A stretch of 30,944 nucleotides of DNA from an uncultured Lachnospiraceae bacterium (GTDB lineage: Bacteria; Bacillota; Clostridia; Lachnospirales; Lachnospiraceae): contig USDI01000003.1 of the NCBI GenBank assembly GCA_900553305.1, forward strand, positions 1 to 30,944. The letters are read 5' to 3'. Position numbers and translations under genes: made by a program. Every line of letters begins with the position of its first letter. Within the stretch, counting starts at the first letter, position 1. This document shows, one piece after another, positions 7,569 through 16,116 of this stretch. The notes under the pieces are model-generated. The model had not been told where the DNA came from. It did no database searches and saw only the letters and a list, made by a program, of their open reading frames with translations.

Positions 7569-8018
7569 ATGAGTATTTTTACTTCCTTTAATGTCAATGC
7601 GTCCGGAATGACGGCAGAACGTTACCGTATGGATATCATTTCCGAGAACGTGGCGAATATGAATACCACCCGTACCGAGGATGGAACGCCTTACCGCCGT
7701 AAGGTAGTGACATTCGAAGAGAAGGGACCGAAACAAGGAACCTTCAGCAGTATCTTCGGAACAGCCAGTGACCGTTATAAGAATCAGGGTGTTAAGGTAT
7801 CTTCGGTTAAGGAAGACACCTGGACGCAGATGAATATGGTGTATGATCCGTCCCATCCGGATGCGGATGAGAACGGTTATGTGACTTACCCGAATGTCAA
7901 TGTGGTGACTGAGATGACGAACCTCATTGATGCGAGCCGTTCCTATGAGGCGAATGCGACAGCGTTTAATGCAAGCAAGTCGATGGCAATGAAGGGACTC
8001 GAGATTGCACAGTCATAG
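7569..8018 (+). CDS. flgC: Flagellar proximal rod protein FlgC
   Basis: FlgC is a second proximal rod subunit, assembled with FlgB on the FliE adaptor. The 149-residue protein starts with ASGMTAERYRMDIISENVAN and MNTTRTEDG, the FlgC form of the rod/hook N-terminal motif, and ends with the heptad-like helix SRSYEANATAFNASKSMAM. Length matches the family. AGGAGG (7555-7560) precedes the ATG. A 78-base gap with no gene separates it from fliE. Confidence 0.96.
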   Translation: MSIFTSFNVNASGMTAERYRMDIISENVANMNTTRTEDGTPYRRKVVTFEEKGPKQGTFSSIFGTASDRYKNQGVKVSSVKEDTWTQMNMVYDPSHPDADENGYVTYPNVNVVTEMTNLIDASRSYEANATAFNASKSMAMKGLEIAQS

Positions 8019-8096
8019 GCCACAGACAGAAAATAAAAAACAGAAGAATGCAGATTCTGTGACTTTTACAGGAGAGCTGCAGGAGGAATCAACATC

Positions 8097-8417
8097 ATGG
8101 TAGATGTGTCTAGTTTTTATAATATATCTTCCAATGCCATTCGCAAGGCTGCGGAGAATACATCCATTCAAAATGCCGGTCACTCCACAGGAGAGTTCGG
8201 AGGACTTCTTGATAAGGCAATTGAAAATCTCTCCACAACAAATGCTTATTTATCTGACGCCGAGAATGAGCAGATCAAATGGGCTCTTGGTGAATCTGAA
8301 AACACACATGACCTTAGTATTGCACTTGGTAAGGCATCGACCGCATTAAGCTATACGGTAGCGGTACGTGATAAGTTTTTAGAGGCATATAAGGAAATTA
8401 TGCAGATTCAGATTTAA
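8097..8417 (+). CDS. fliE: Flagellar MS-ring/rod adaptor FliE
   Basis: FliE links the FliF ring to the rod and is an early export substrate. The 106-residue protein has the conserved C-terminal core, including NTHDLSIALGKASTALSYTV and VRDKFLEAYKEIM. AGGAGG at 8081-8086 lies 10 bases before the ATG, and fliF begins 11 bases after the stop. The gene order flgB-flgC-fliE-fliF is standard for Firmicutes. Confidence 0.96.
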   Translation: MVDVSSFYNISSNAIRKAAENTSIQNAGHSTGEFGGLLDKAIENLSTTNAYLSDAENEQIKWALGESENTHDLSIALGKASTALSYTVAVRDKFLEAYKEIMQIQI

Positions 8418-8428
8418 GGAGTTAGATC

Positions 8429-10027
8429 ATGGCTGACAAGATAAAAGAGCTTTTAAGTAAAGTTCTGGAATGGTGGAATCACTTTTCCACCAAACAAAAA
8501 ACGTTCATTATATCAGCTGGGGCAGGAGTGATTCTTGCCTTGGCTATTTTGGTTACCGTTTTGACAAGACCACAGTACACCCTGTTGCGAAACTGTGATA
8601 CCACGAAGGAAGCTTCCCAGATAGCAGAGCTTCTGGATGGTGAGGGACTTGACTACAAGGTTTCAGATGATGCCTATCAGATTTCAATTAATAAAAAGCA
8701 GCTTTCCCAGGCAAATCTGCTGCTTGCTTCTAACAATATCCAGGCAAATTCCTATACAATCGATAACGTGACAAGTGGCGGCTTCAGTACAACCGAGTCG
8801 GATAAGCAGAAGCGTTATGAGCTATACATGGAAACGAGACTGGCACAGGATCTTCTGGCAACCTTCTCTTTTGTGAAAACTGCGGTTGTGGATCTGTATA
8901 TTCCGGAAAATGACGGAACGCTGATTTCCCAGCAGGAGGATGCTTCCGCATGGGTGGTTCTGGAGCTGAGCGAGGAGATTCCACCGGAAACCGCTGCAGG
9001 TATTGCCAAGGCGATTGCAGTTTCCGTCGGTAACAAGACCGAAGAGAATATTGTAATTATGGATACACAGGGAAATACCCTGTATTCCGGATCGGATAAC
9101 TACAGCGTTTCGGGAACCGCAAGCTCCCAGCTCAGTGTGAAATCACAGTGGGAGAATAAGGTGAAGAATGATGTCCGTCAGGTTGTGATGGGGACGAACC
9201 AGTTTGATAAGGTGGAAGTTGCCGTCAATCTGGATGTGGATTTCTCAACGAGCAGCCAGACCGACCATGAATTTTATGTGGCAGACGGACAGACACAGGG
9301 ATATCTGTCATCCGAACGGATTTACAGTTCTGAAGCAACGAACGGCAATTCCGATGTGCCGGGAACCGATTCCAATGGCAACCAGGAATATGTTTACCAG
9401 GACAATTCCCAAAGCTCTTCCACAACTTCCGAGGAAGAACGGAAATATACACCGAGCGAGAGGATTACGGACAAGCAGATCCCGGCAGGAACGGTAAATT
9501 ATACGAACTCATCCATTTCCTGTGCGTTTACCAAGATTGTAATGGTGCGGGAGGATGATGTGAAGGCGCAGGGACTCTTGGACGGGGTTACCTGGGAGGA
9601 ATACAAGCTTGCAAACGAAGGCCAGACGGTAGTCACCGTGGATCAGAGCTTTTATGATATGGTTTCCAAGGCAACCGGATTCCCGACGGATAATATTTCC
9701 ATTGTGGCATATTCCGAGAATATGTTCATTGATTCGGAAGGACTTGGAATCTCAGCCACGGATATCATGACGATTGTTCTCATTGTTGGTATTCTGGCGT
9801 TGCTTGTGTTTGTTGTACTGCGCAGCATGCGTGGAGAGAAGACTTCAGAGGAACCGGAAGAACTCGCCGTAGAAACGTTACTGCAGTCCCAGCCGGAGGT
9901 GGAAATTGAGAATATTAGTACGGAACAGATGTCCGAAACCAGAAAGATGATCGAGAAGTTTGTGGATGAGAATCCGGAAGCAGCAGCCAGTCTTTTGCGT
10001 AACTGGCTGAATGAAGACTGGGGTTAA
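8429..10027 (+). CDS. fliF: Flagellar MS-ring protein FliF
   Basis: FliF builds the membrane-embedded MS ring that houses the export gate and carries the FliG rotor. The 532-residue product has an N-terminal transmembrane helix (about 24-46, FIISAGAGVILALAILVTVL), a large extracytoplasmic region with ring-building motifs, a Ser/Asn/Glu-rich loop (about 300-345), a second transmembrane helix (about 446-466), and a cytoplasmic tail ending in AAASLLRNWLNEDWG, the FliG-binding helix. Its length is normal for the family. AAGGAG precedes the ATG at a good distance, and fliG follows after 25 bases. Confidence 0.97.
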   Translation: MADKIKELLSKVLEWWNHFSTKQKTFIISAGAGVILALAILVTVLTRPQYTLLRNCDTTKEASQIAELLDGEGLDYKVSDDAYQISINKKQLSQANLLLASNNIQANSYTIDNVTSGGFSTTESDKQKRYELYMETRLAQDLLATFSFVKTAVVDLYIPENDGTLISQQEDASAWVVLELSEEIPPETAAGIAKAIAVSVGNKTEENIVIMDTQGNTLYSGSDNYSVSGTASSQLSVKSQWENKVKNDVRQVVMGTNQFDKVEVAVNLDVDFSTSSQTDHEFYVADGQTQGYLSSERIYSSEATNGNSDVPGTDSNGNQEYVYQDNSQSSSTTSEEERKYTPSERITDKQIPAGTVNYTNSSISCAFTKIVMVREDDVKAQGLLDGVTWEEYKLANEGQTVVTVDQSFYDMVSKATGFPTDNISIVAYSENMFIDSEGLGISATDIMTIVLIVGILALLVFVVLRSMRGEKTSEEPEELAVETLLQSQPEVEIENISTEQMSETRKMIEKFVDENPEAAASLLRNWLNEDWG

Positions 10028-10052
10028 GTCTGCACTTTAGGAAGGTTAAAAA

Positions 10053-11069
10053 ATGGCAATGATGAGCGACGAACATATGAGTGGACTTCAGAAGGCAGCA
10101 ATTTTATTGATTGCATTGGGCCCTGAAAAGTCGGCATTGATATTTAAGCACTTAAAAGAAGATGAAATTGAAGAATTGACACTGGAAATAGCCAACACCA
10201 GAAGCGTGACGCCGCAGGTTAAGGAAGAGATCATAGATGAATTCTATCAGGTCTGCCTGGCTCAGCAGTATATTGCCGAGGGCGGTATCAGTTACGCCAA
10301 GGAGCTGTTGGAAAAGGCTCTCGGAAGCGAGAAGGCCATGGATGTCATTGGAAAGCTGACTGCATCTTTGCAGGTAAAGCCGTTCGAGTTTGTACGTAAG
10401 ACCGATGCATCCCAGCTGCTGAACTTTATCCAGGATGAGCACCCGCAGACGATCGCCCTTATCTTATCCTATCTGCCGCCATCCCAGGCTGCGTTGATTA
10501 TTTCCGCATTGCCACCGGACCGTCAGGCAGATGTTGCCAAGCGTATTGCGGTTATGGACCGGACGAGTCCGGATATTGTGAAGGAAGTGGAAAAGGTGCT
10601 CGAATCCAAGCTTGCATCTTTGGTAAATCAGGATTACACCATCATCGGCGGTGTCGATGCTGTCGTAGATATTTTAAACACGGTAGACCGTGGAACCGAA
10701 AAACACATTATGGAGAGTCTGGAAATCGAAGAGCCGGAGCTGGCAGACGAAATCCGCAAAAAGATGTTCGTATTCGAAGATATTCTTCTTCTGGACGACC
10801 GAGCAATCCAGCGCGTGCTGCGTGATGTGGACAATAATGATCTGGCACTTGCACTTAAGGGTGCGAATGAACAGGTACAGAATGCAATCTTCAACAACCT
10901 TTCCAAGCGTCTTGCTGTTATGATTAAGGAAGATATGGAATTTATGGGGCCTGTGCGTATGAAGGATGTAGAAGAGGCACAGCAGAAGATTGTAAATATT
11001 ATCCGTAAGCTGGAGGATTCCGGAGAGATCGTAATTTCCAGAGGCGGAGGTGACGAGATCATTGTCTAG
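10053..11069 (+). CDS. fliG: Flagellar motor switch protein FliG
   Basis: FliG is the rotor protein that touches the MotA stator and, with FliM and FliY, sets the rotation direction. The 338-residue protein has the three usual domains: the N-terminal FliF-binding part, the middle domain with EHPQTIALILSYLPP, and the C-terminal torque domain with FEDILLLDDRAIQRVLRDVD, whose charged residues correspond to those shown to face MotA. The ATG is preceded by AGGAAGG (10039-10045). Its last 8 bases overlap the start of fliH, with the fliH ribosome binding site inside its own coding sequence. Confidence 0.97.
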   Translation: MAMMSDEHMSGLQKAAILLIALGPEKSALIFKHLKEDEIEELTLEIANTRSVTPQVKEEIIDEFYQVCLAQQYIAEGGISYAKELLEKALGSEKAMDVIGKLTASLQVKPFEFVRKTDASQLLNFIQDEHPQTIALILSYLPPSQAALIISALPPDRQADVAKRIAVMDRTSPDIVKEVEKVLESKLASLVNQDYTIIGGVDAVVDILNTVDRGTEKHIMESLEIEEPELADEIRKKMFVFEDILLLDDRAIQRVLRDVDNNDLALALKGANEQVQNAIFNNLSKRLAVMIKEDMEFMGPVRMKDVEEAQQKIVNIIRKLEDSGEIVISRGGGDEIIV

Positions 11070-11919
11070 TAATTTATATAAAGCGGGCTTCATTCATTTG
11101 GGTGAAAGTGCCCGTGTCATTGACATGAATGAGATACTGGAACAGCGCCTTAAGGAAGAAGCGCAGCGCAGAAGCCGTCAGCCGGAGCGGGAACTTGTTG
11201 CGGCGCAGGATGGATTTACGGAAGGCCTGGATGCGGAGAAGGTCGATGTTTTATTAGAGCCGGATGCGGAAGCCGCTTCCACGCAGAATGCCTCGATTCA
11301 GGAACAGGAGCAGTTAAACAGGGAGATTGAGGCGGCGAGGAATGAACTTGCGGGCCTGCAGGCTCAGATTGAACAGGAAAAGGAACAGGCGCAGCTCGAA
11401 ATCGAACAGATGAAGGCCAAAACCTTTGAAGAAGCCAATGAACAGGGCTATCAGGAAGGCTACCGGAAGGGAATGGATTCGGTACAGGAACTGCAGAAGC
11501 AGTACGAAGCAGAACGGCTGCAGCAGGAGCAGGAGTACCAGAAGAAGCTTGAAGAAATGGAACCCATGATGGTAGACACCCTGTGTGATGTCTACAGTCA
11601 TATTTTTAAAGTAGAAGTGAAGGAGCATAAGGAACTGGTTTTGAAGCTTTTACAGGATACGCTGCTGAAGGTGGACAGTACAGGCTCCATTATGATTCAT
11701 GTGGCAAAAGAAGATTATGCTTATGTGCAGGAGCAGAAGGCTGCTTTACTCGAAGAAGCCGGTATGCAGAGTGGTTCAGTCGAAATTGTCTCGGATGCAA
11801 CACTTGCCCGTGCACAGTGTATGATTGAAACAGAAGGCGGTGTGTATGACTGCTCACTCGATACTGAGCTTGCAGAATTGAAACGCCGGTTGATGCTGCT
11901 TGCTTATCAGAAGTCTTGA
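11062..11919 (+). CDS. fliH: Flagellar export apparatus regulator FliH
   Basis: FliH binds and restrains the export ATPase FliI and docks it at the C-ring. I prefer the TTG at 11062 because a perfect GGAGGTGA (11046-11053) lies 8 bases before it. The upstream in-frame GTG at 11050 sits inside that same sequence and would have no ribosome binding site. The product then has 285 residues and starts SSNLYKAGF, like other Firmicute FliH proteins. The middle (about 75-170) is a long Glu/Gln-rich coiled coil, and the C-terminal third is the conserved FliH/YscL domain. It overlaps fliG by 8 bases and its stop is 26 bases before the chosen fliI start. Confidence 0.93.
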   Translation: MSSNLYKAGFIHLGESARVIDMNEILEQRLKEEAQRRSRQPERELVAAQDGFTEGLDAEKVDVLLEPDAEAASTQNASIQEQEQLNREIEAARNELAGLQAQIEQEKEQAQLEIEQMKAKTFEEANEQGYQEGYRKGMDSVQELQKQYEAERLQQEQEYQKKLEEMEPMMVDTLCDVYSHIFKVEVKEHKELVLKLLQDTLLKVDSTGSIMIHVAKEDYAYVQEQKAALLEEAGMQSGSVEIVSDATLARAQCMIETEGGVYDCSLDTELAELKRRLMLLAYQKS

Positions 11920-11945
11920 GGAAGAAGCAGAAAGGAAATACCGGG

Positions 11946-13268
11946 ATGGATATTTCAGATATTCAGTTTGATAAATATAGAACGGTATCCACGGACAGCT
12001 TATTTAAGGTACGTGGAAAGGTGGTAAATGTCGTAGGGCTTACCATTGAGTCAGCAGGACCTTCAGCCAAGCTGGGTGATATCTGTATGATTTACCCCAG
12101 TGCAGCAAATGCGGGAAGCAAGCCTGCACTTGCCGAAGTGGTTGGATTCCGCAATGGAAGAAACCTGCTGATGCCCTATGAGAATGTGGAAGGAATCGGA
12201 CCGGGAAGCAGTGTGGAGAACACTGGTGCACCTTTAAAGGTACGCGTGGATGATTCCCTGTTATCCCATACCCTGGACGGATTGGGACGCCCGAATGAAG
12301 AGATGGTTTTATCAGGCGAGGAGTATTCAGTGGAGGCAAAGCCTCCGGATCCTATGTCACGAAAGATTATTTCCGAGGTGCTTCCTCTGGGGGTAAAAGC
12401 CGTAGATGGTCTTATTACGGTTGGCAAGGGGCAGCGAATCGGAATTTTCGCAGGTTCCGGTGTGGGAAAGTCTACTTTAATGGGTATGTTTGCCCGGAAT
12501 ACCAAAGCAGATATTAACGTCATCGCACTGATCGGAGAACGAGGCAGAGAGGTGCGTGAATTTATTGAGCGTGACCTGGGACCGGAAGGTATGAAGCGTT
12601 CAGTTGTTGTAGTCGCAACCTCGGATAAACCGGCGCTGGAACGTAAGAAAGCAGCACAGACAGCGACGGCAATTGCAGAATACTTCCGCGATCAGGGGAA
12701 GGATGTCCTTCTGATGATGGACTCCATGACACGTTTTTCCATGGCACAAAGAGAGATCGGGCTTGCAAGTGGGGAGCCTCCGGTATCACGTGGCTATCCA
12801 CCGAGCGTTTATTCCGAGATGCCAAAGCTCTTAGAGCGTGCCGGATGTTCGGATAAAGGCTCGATCACCGGACTTTATACCGTACTTGTGGATGGTGACG
12901 ATTTCAATGAACCGATCACCGATACGGCACGAAGCATTCTGGACGGACATATTATGCTGGACCGTAAGCTGGCGCATAAAAACCATTATCCGGCGATTGA
13001 TGTGCTGCAGAGCATTTCCCGTTGCATGAGTCAGATTGCAACGAGAGAGCACAAGTCCTATGCCGGTAAGCTTAAAAATGTCATGGCGACTTATGCAGAG
13101 GCAGAGGATCTGATTAATATCGGTGCATATAAAGCAGGAAGCAACCCTGACATTGATTATGCGGTTTCCAAAATCGGAGCAGTCAATGAGTTTCTGATGC
13201 AGGATGTGTCCGATAAGTTTACCTTTGAACAGACTGTATCCATGTTGAAGGAAATTTTCGATGGCTAA
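11946..13268 (+). CDS. fliI: Flagellum-specific export ATPase FliI
   Basis: FliI is the F1-beta-like hexameric ATPase that prepares substrates for flagellar type III export. Walker A is GSGVGKST (about 170-177), and Walker B lies in LLMMDSMTRF near residue 255. The segments GERGREVREF and PPSVYSEMPKLLERAG are typical. An in-frame TTG at 11916 exists, but the ATG at 11946 has AAAGGAAA (11931-11938) in front and gives 440 residues, close to the 438 of B. subtilis. It overlaps fliJ by 8 bases. Confidence 0.97.
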   Translation: MDISDIQFDKYRTVSTDSLFKVRGKVVNVVGLTIESAGPSAKLGDICMIYPSAANAGSKPALAEVVGFRNGRNLLMPYENVEGIGPGSSVENTGAPLKVRVDDSLLSHTLDGLGRPNEEMVLSGEEYSVEAKPPDPMSRKIISEVLPLGVKAVDGLITVGKGQRIGIFAGSGVGKSTLMGMFARNTKADINVIALIGERGREVREFIERDLGPEGMKRSVVVVATSDKPALERKKAAQTATAIAEYFRDQGKDVLLMMDSMTRFSMAQREIGLASGEPPVSRGYPPSVYSEMPKLLERAGCSDKGSITGLYTVLVDGDDFNEPITDTARSILDGHIMLDRKLAHKNHYPAIDVLQSISRCMSQIATREHKSYAGKLKNVMATYAEAEDLINIGAYKAGSNPDIDYAVSKIGAVNEFLMQDVSDKFTFEQTVSMLKEIFDG

Positions 13269-13704
13269 GTTTAAATACCGGATGCAGAGCATTCTGGAAG
13301 TAAAAAAGAAGCTGGAAGAGCAGGCAAAGAACGAGTTCGCGGCAGCAAGGGCAGCTTTGAATGAGGAAGAAGAAAAGCTTGAACAGTTAAAGAAACGGAA
13401 AGAAGCTTATGAAGAGGAAGGGCGTGCCTTACGGGAGGACACCCTGAATATCATGGATATCATTGAGAATAAAGAAGCGTTGCTCCGTATGGATGAATTT
13501 ATTGCAGACCAGCAGCTTAACGTGAAACGTGCAGAGGATCGCATGGAAGAGGCAAGACTGGCGCTGCAGACCGCCATGCAGGAGAGCAAAACGCAGGATA
13601 AGCTGCGTGAGAAGGCGTTTGAACAGTTCATGAAGGATGAAAACGCAAGGGAATCCAAGGAAATCGATGAACTTGTCAGTTATACATATGGCAGGAAAGC
13701 ATAG
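13261..13704 (+). CDS. fliJ: Flagellar export chaperone/stalk protein FliJ
   Basis: FliJ is the coiled-coil stalk of the FliI ATPase ring and helps couple it to FlhA. The 147-residue product begins MAKFKYRMQSILEVKKKLEEQAK, the usual FliJ opening, and is almost wholly Lys/Glu-rich helix. Length is normal. The ATG overlaps the end of fliI by 8 bases, so translation is likely coupled. The next gene starts 11 bases after the stop. Confidence 0.94.
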   Translation: MAKFKYRMQSILEVKKKLEEQAKNEFAAARAALNEEEEKLEQLKKRKEAYEEEGRALREDTLNIMDIIENKEALLRMDEFIADQQLNVKRAEDRMEEARLALQTAMQESKTQDKLREKAFEQFMKDENARESKEIDELVSYTYGRKA

Positions 13705-13715
13705 GAGAGAGTATT

Positions 13716-14603
13716 TTGAGTTCGGATTTAGAAGATGTAATGACTCCGGAAGAGGCGAAAGCGGAAAAGCAGCGTCTGAAGGAAGAAAAGAAACAACTGA
13801 AAAAGGAACAGAAGGACCAGAAGAGGGCAGCAAGGGCAAGGGCAAAGGAAATTGCCAGTCAGGAAGCAGATCTTGCAGATGAGGAAGAGACAGGCAGTGG
13901 TTCGGTATTTTTAGTTACCTTTATCATTGTACTGATCTGGATTGCGATTCTTTGTCTGGTTGTAAAGCTTGATCTGGGTGGGTTCGGAAGCAATGTACTG
14001 ACGCCGGTATTAAAGGATGTCCCGGTTGTGAACCTGATTCTCCCGAAGAACAGCGATACGGAAGTATCTACTGATAATTCCCAGTCATACGGCGGTTACA
14101 GCAGTCTGCAGGAGGCTGTGGATTATATTAAGGAGCTGGAACTGGAGCTGGAGAGGGCAAAATCCGCCAATACCGAGAATACGGATGAGGTTTCCCAGTT
14201 AAAGGCGGAGATTGAACGGCTGAAGACATTCGAAGACAGCCAGCTGGAATTTGAGAAGATTAAGACCCAGTTTTATGAGGAAGTTGTCTATGCCGACAAG
14301 GGGCCCGGGATCGAAGAATATAAGAAGTATTACGAATCCATGGATCCCGCTACGGCAGAGTATTTGTATAAACAGGTGGTAGCACAGACAGAAGAAACGG
14401 ATGAGGTCAAAAATTATGCGAAGGCTTATTCCGAGATGAAGCCCAAACAGGCAGCTACCATTATTGAAAATATGACCGATAATTTAGATCTGGCAGCACG
14501 GATTTTAGGAGTAATGGATGCTGCCGACCGAGGCAAAATTTTAGGAGTAATGGACCCGACCGTTGCGGCCCAGCTCACTAAAATTATGGATCCGGAGTCT
14601 TAA
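13716..14603 (+). CDS. YlxF/MotE-like membrane protein with MgtE-N-type C-terminus
   Basis: The TTG start is 6 bases after AGGAGAG (13703-13709); the next ATG (13740) lacks a ribosome binding site. The 295-residue protein has a charged Lys/Glu cytoplasmic helix (about 8-50), one transmembrane helix (about 65-85, VFLVTFIIVLIWIAILCLVV), an extracytoplasmic coiled coil (about 125-190), and a C-terminal domain with the MgtE-N-like units ILGVMDAADRGK and ILGVMDPTVAAQ. In Firmicutes this slot between fliJ and fliK is filled by YlxF, and in proteobacteria MotE has the same layout and acts as a chaperone for a stator-associated protein. A role at the stator or rod is inferred from that, not shown. 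Two copies of a 17-base sequence encode the repeated ILGVMD units. Confidence 0.8.
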   Translation: MSSDLEDVMTPEEAKAEKQRLKEEKKQLKKEQKDQKRAARARAKEIASQEADLADEEETGSGSVFLVTFIIVLIWIAILCLVVKLDLGGFGSNVLTPVLKDVPVVNLILPKNSDTEVSTDNSQSYGGYSSLQEAVDYIKELELELERAKSANTENTDEVSQLKAEIERLKTFEDSQLEFEKIKTQFYEEVVYADKGPGIEEYKKYYESMDPATAEYLYKQVVAQTEETDEVKNYAKAYSEMKPKQAATIIENMTDNLDLAARILGVMDAADRGKILGVMDPTVAAQLTKIMDPES

Positions 14604-14627
14604 GGAGGCTACTCCTTTGACCGATAT
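14601..14627 (+). promoter_or_regulatory. Possible sigma-28 (SigD/FliA) promoter before fliK
   Basis: TAAG (14601-14604), a 15-base spacer and ACCGATAT (14620-14627) match the flagellar sigma-28 consensus TAAA-N15-GCCGATAA at 9 of 12 positions with exact spacing. The start would lie just upstream of the fliK ribosome binding site, in the 64-base gap. Placement before the hook-length and hook genes makes sense, but the match is imperfect and read by eye. Confidence 0.35.
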
Positions 14628-14667
14628 ATTAATTGTACCTTGAAAAAATAATATAGGAGGAAAGAAA

Positions 14668-16095
14668 ATGACGAGTGCACCTGTAAAGAACGCGGCTTCG
14701 CTGCTGAATTACATCAACACCGGAAATAACGTTCCCGCCAAAAAGAGTGGAACGGATAATGATTTCGGAAGCGCGATGGACAAAGCAACGACAGGAAACC
14801 GCAATCTGTATGAGGCACGTCCGTCAGCCGCAACAAAGAGTACCGGAGCAGCGGATGCTGTGGAAATGTCAAAGAACACAGCAGACAGCCGTAAGGTTAC
14901 CGGTGTGAATAACACCGAACAACCGCAAAAGACCGGCTCTTTCGAAGAACAGGCTGATGAAATCACCAAAGCTGCCGACAAGATGAAGACTTCCATTATG
15001 GAAACTCTCGATGTGTCGGAAGAAGATTTGCTTCAGGCGATGGAGATTTTAGGGTTGGATATGATATCTTTATTAGATCCCACAAATTTATCCCAGCTTG
15101 TTTTAACCTTAAGTGGCGAAACGGAACCCTCATCACTACTAACCAACGAAGCACTTTTTCAGAATCTCCAGTCATTGCAGCAGATGGCAGGTGAGCTGAC
15201 ACAGGAACTGCAGCAGACACTTTCCCTGACACCGGAGGAGTTAACCGGCGTAATGGAGGATGTACAGGAATGGATGCAGAATACCGGCAATGTTTCAGCG
15301 GATGAAACGGTCAGTGAAGAACCTGTGAATGACAATGTCACCGGAGCAGAAGAAAAAGAGCAGAGAATCAATGTGGACATTCGTGTGAACGGACAGGAGG
15401 TTTCGTTGGAAACCGATGGCGACGGGAATGTAACAAGAACCGTTCAAATGACGAAAACCGACTCCGAAGATTCGGGAAATACCCCGAAGCAGGAGAGTGG
15501 CAGACAGAGTTCCGAAGGAAAAGACACCGGAGCTGATGTGTCGTCCAGTCAGACAATGTTCAACAATCCGTTACAGAACCGTGTGACGGTAAATGAAACC
15601 GGTTTTACACAAAGCACAACCGCTTATACCTCGAACACACAGGAGATTATGGATCAGATTTTAAGTAACATTAAGATCCGGATCACCCCCAATGTAGATT
15701 CCCTTGAAATGCAGCTTCATCCGCAGAGTCTTGGAACCGTTCATGTACAGCTTACGAACCATGCAGGAGAGATTACCGCATTGTTCCATGTACAGAATGA
15801 AGCCGTGAAGACCGCTGTGGAGACACAGATGTTACAGCTTAAGGAAGCACTGAATGATCAGGGAGTGAAGGTAGAAGCCATTGAAGTATCCGTAGACACC
15901 AGAGGCTTTGAGAGCAGCTTATGGCAGGGACAGGAGAATTCCGGACAGGAAGCGTATGAACAACAGCGCAGAACACCGAGAAGAATCAACCTTGCTTCTC
16001 TGGATGCGTCTTTTGAAGAAGAGGCAACCGAAGAAGAAATACTTGCTGCAAAGATGATGGAGGCAAACGGAAATACCGTAGACTTTACCGCATAG
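14668..16095 (+). CDS. fliK: Flagellar hook-length control protein FliK
   Basis: FliK is an exported molecular ruler that, through its C-terminal domain, tells FlhB to switch from hook to filament substrates. The 475-residue protein is hydrophilic and low in complexity over its first two thirds (rich in Thr, Gln, Glu and Asn, with almost no Cys). It ends with the Flg_hook domain at about 325-412, shown by SLEMQLHPQSLGTVHVQL and the following beta-alpha pattern. AGGAGG (14655-14660) stands 7 bases before the ATG. The first two thirds would be hard to recognise alone; the call rests on the C-terminal domain and on the flgD neighbour. Confidence 0.93.
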   Translation: MTSAPVKNAASLLNYINTGNNVPAKKSGTDNDFGSAMDKATTGNRNLYEARPSAATKSTGAADAVEMSKNTADSRKVTGVNNTEQPQKTGSFEEQADEITKAADKMKTSIMETLDVSEEDLLQAMEILGLDMISLLDPTNLSQLVLTLSGETEPSSLLTNEALFQNLQSLQQMAGELTQELQQTLSLTPEELTGVMEDVQEWMQNTGNVSADETVSEEPVNDNVTGAEEKEQRINVDIRVNGQEVSLETDGDGNVTRTVQMTKTDSEDSGNTPKQESGRQSSEGKDTGADVSSSQTMFNNPLQNRVTVNETGFTQSTTAYTSNTQEIMDQILSNIKIRITPNVDSLEMQLHPQSLGTVHVQLTNHAGEITALFHVQNEAVKTAVETQMLQLKEALNDQGVKVEAIEVSVDTRGFESSLWQGQENSGQEAYEQQRRTPRRINLASLDASFEEEATEEEILAAKMMEANGNTVDFTA

Positions 16096-16116
16096 GAAAG
16101 TCGGAAAGGAGAAAAC

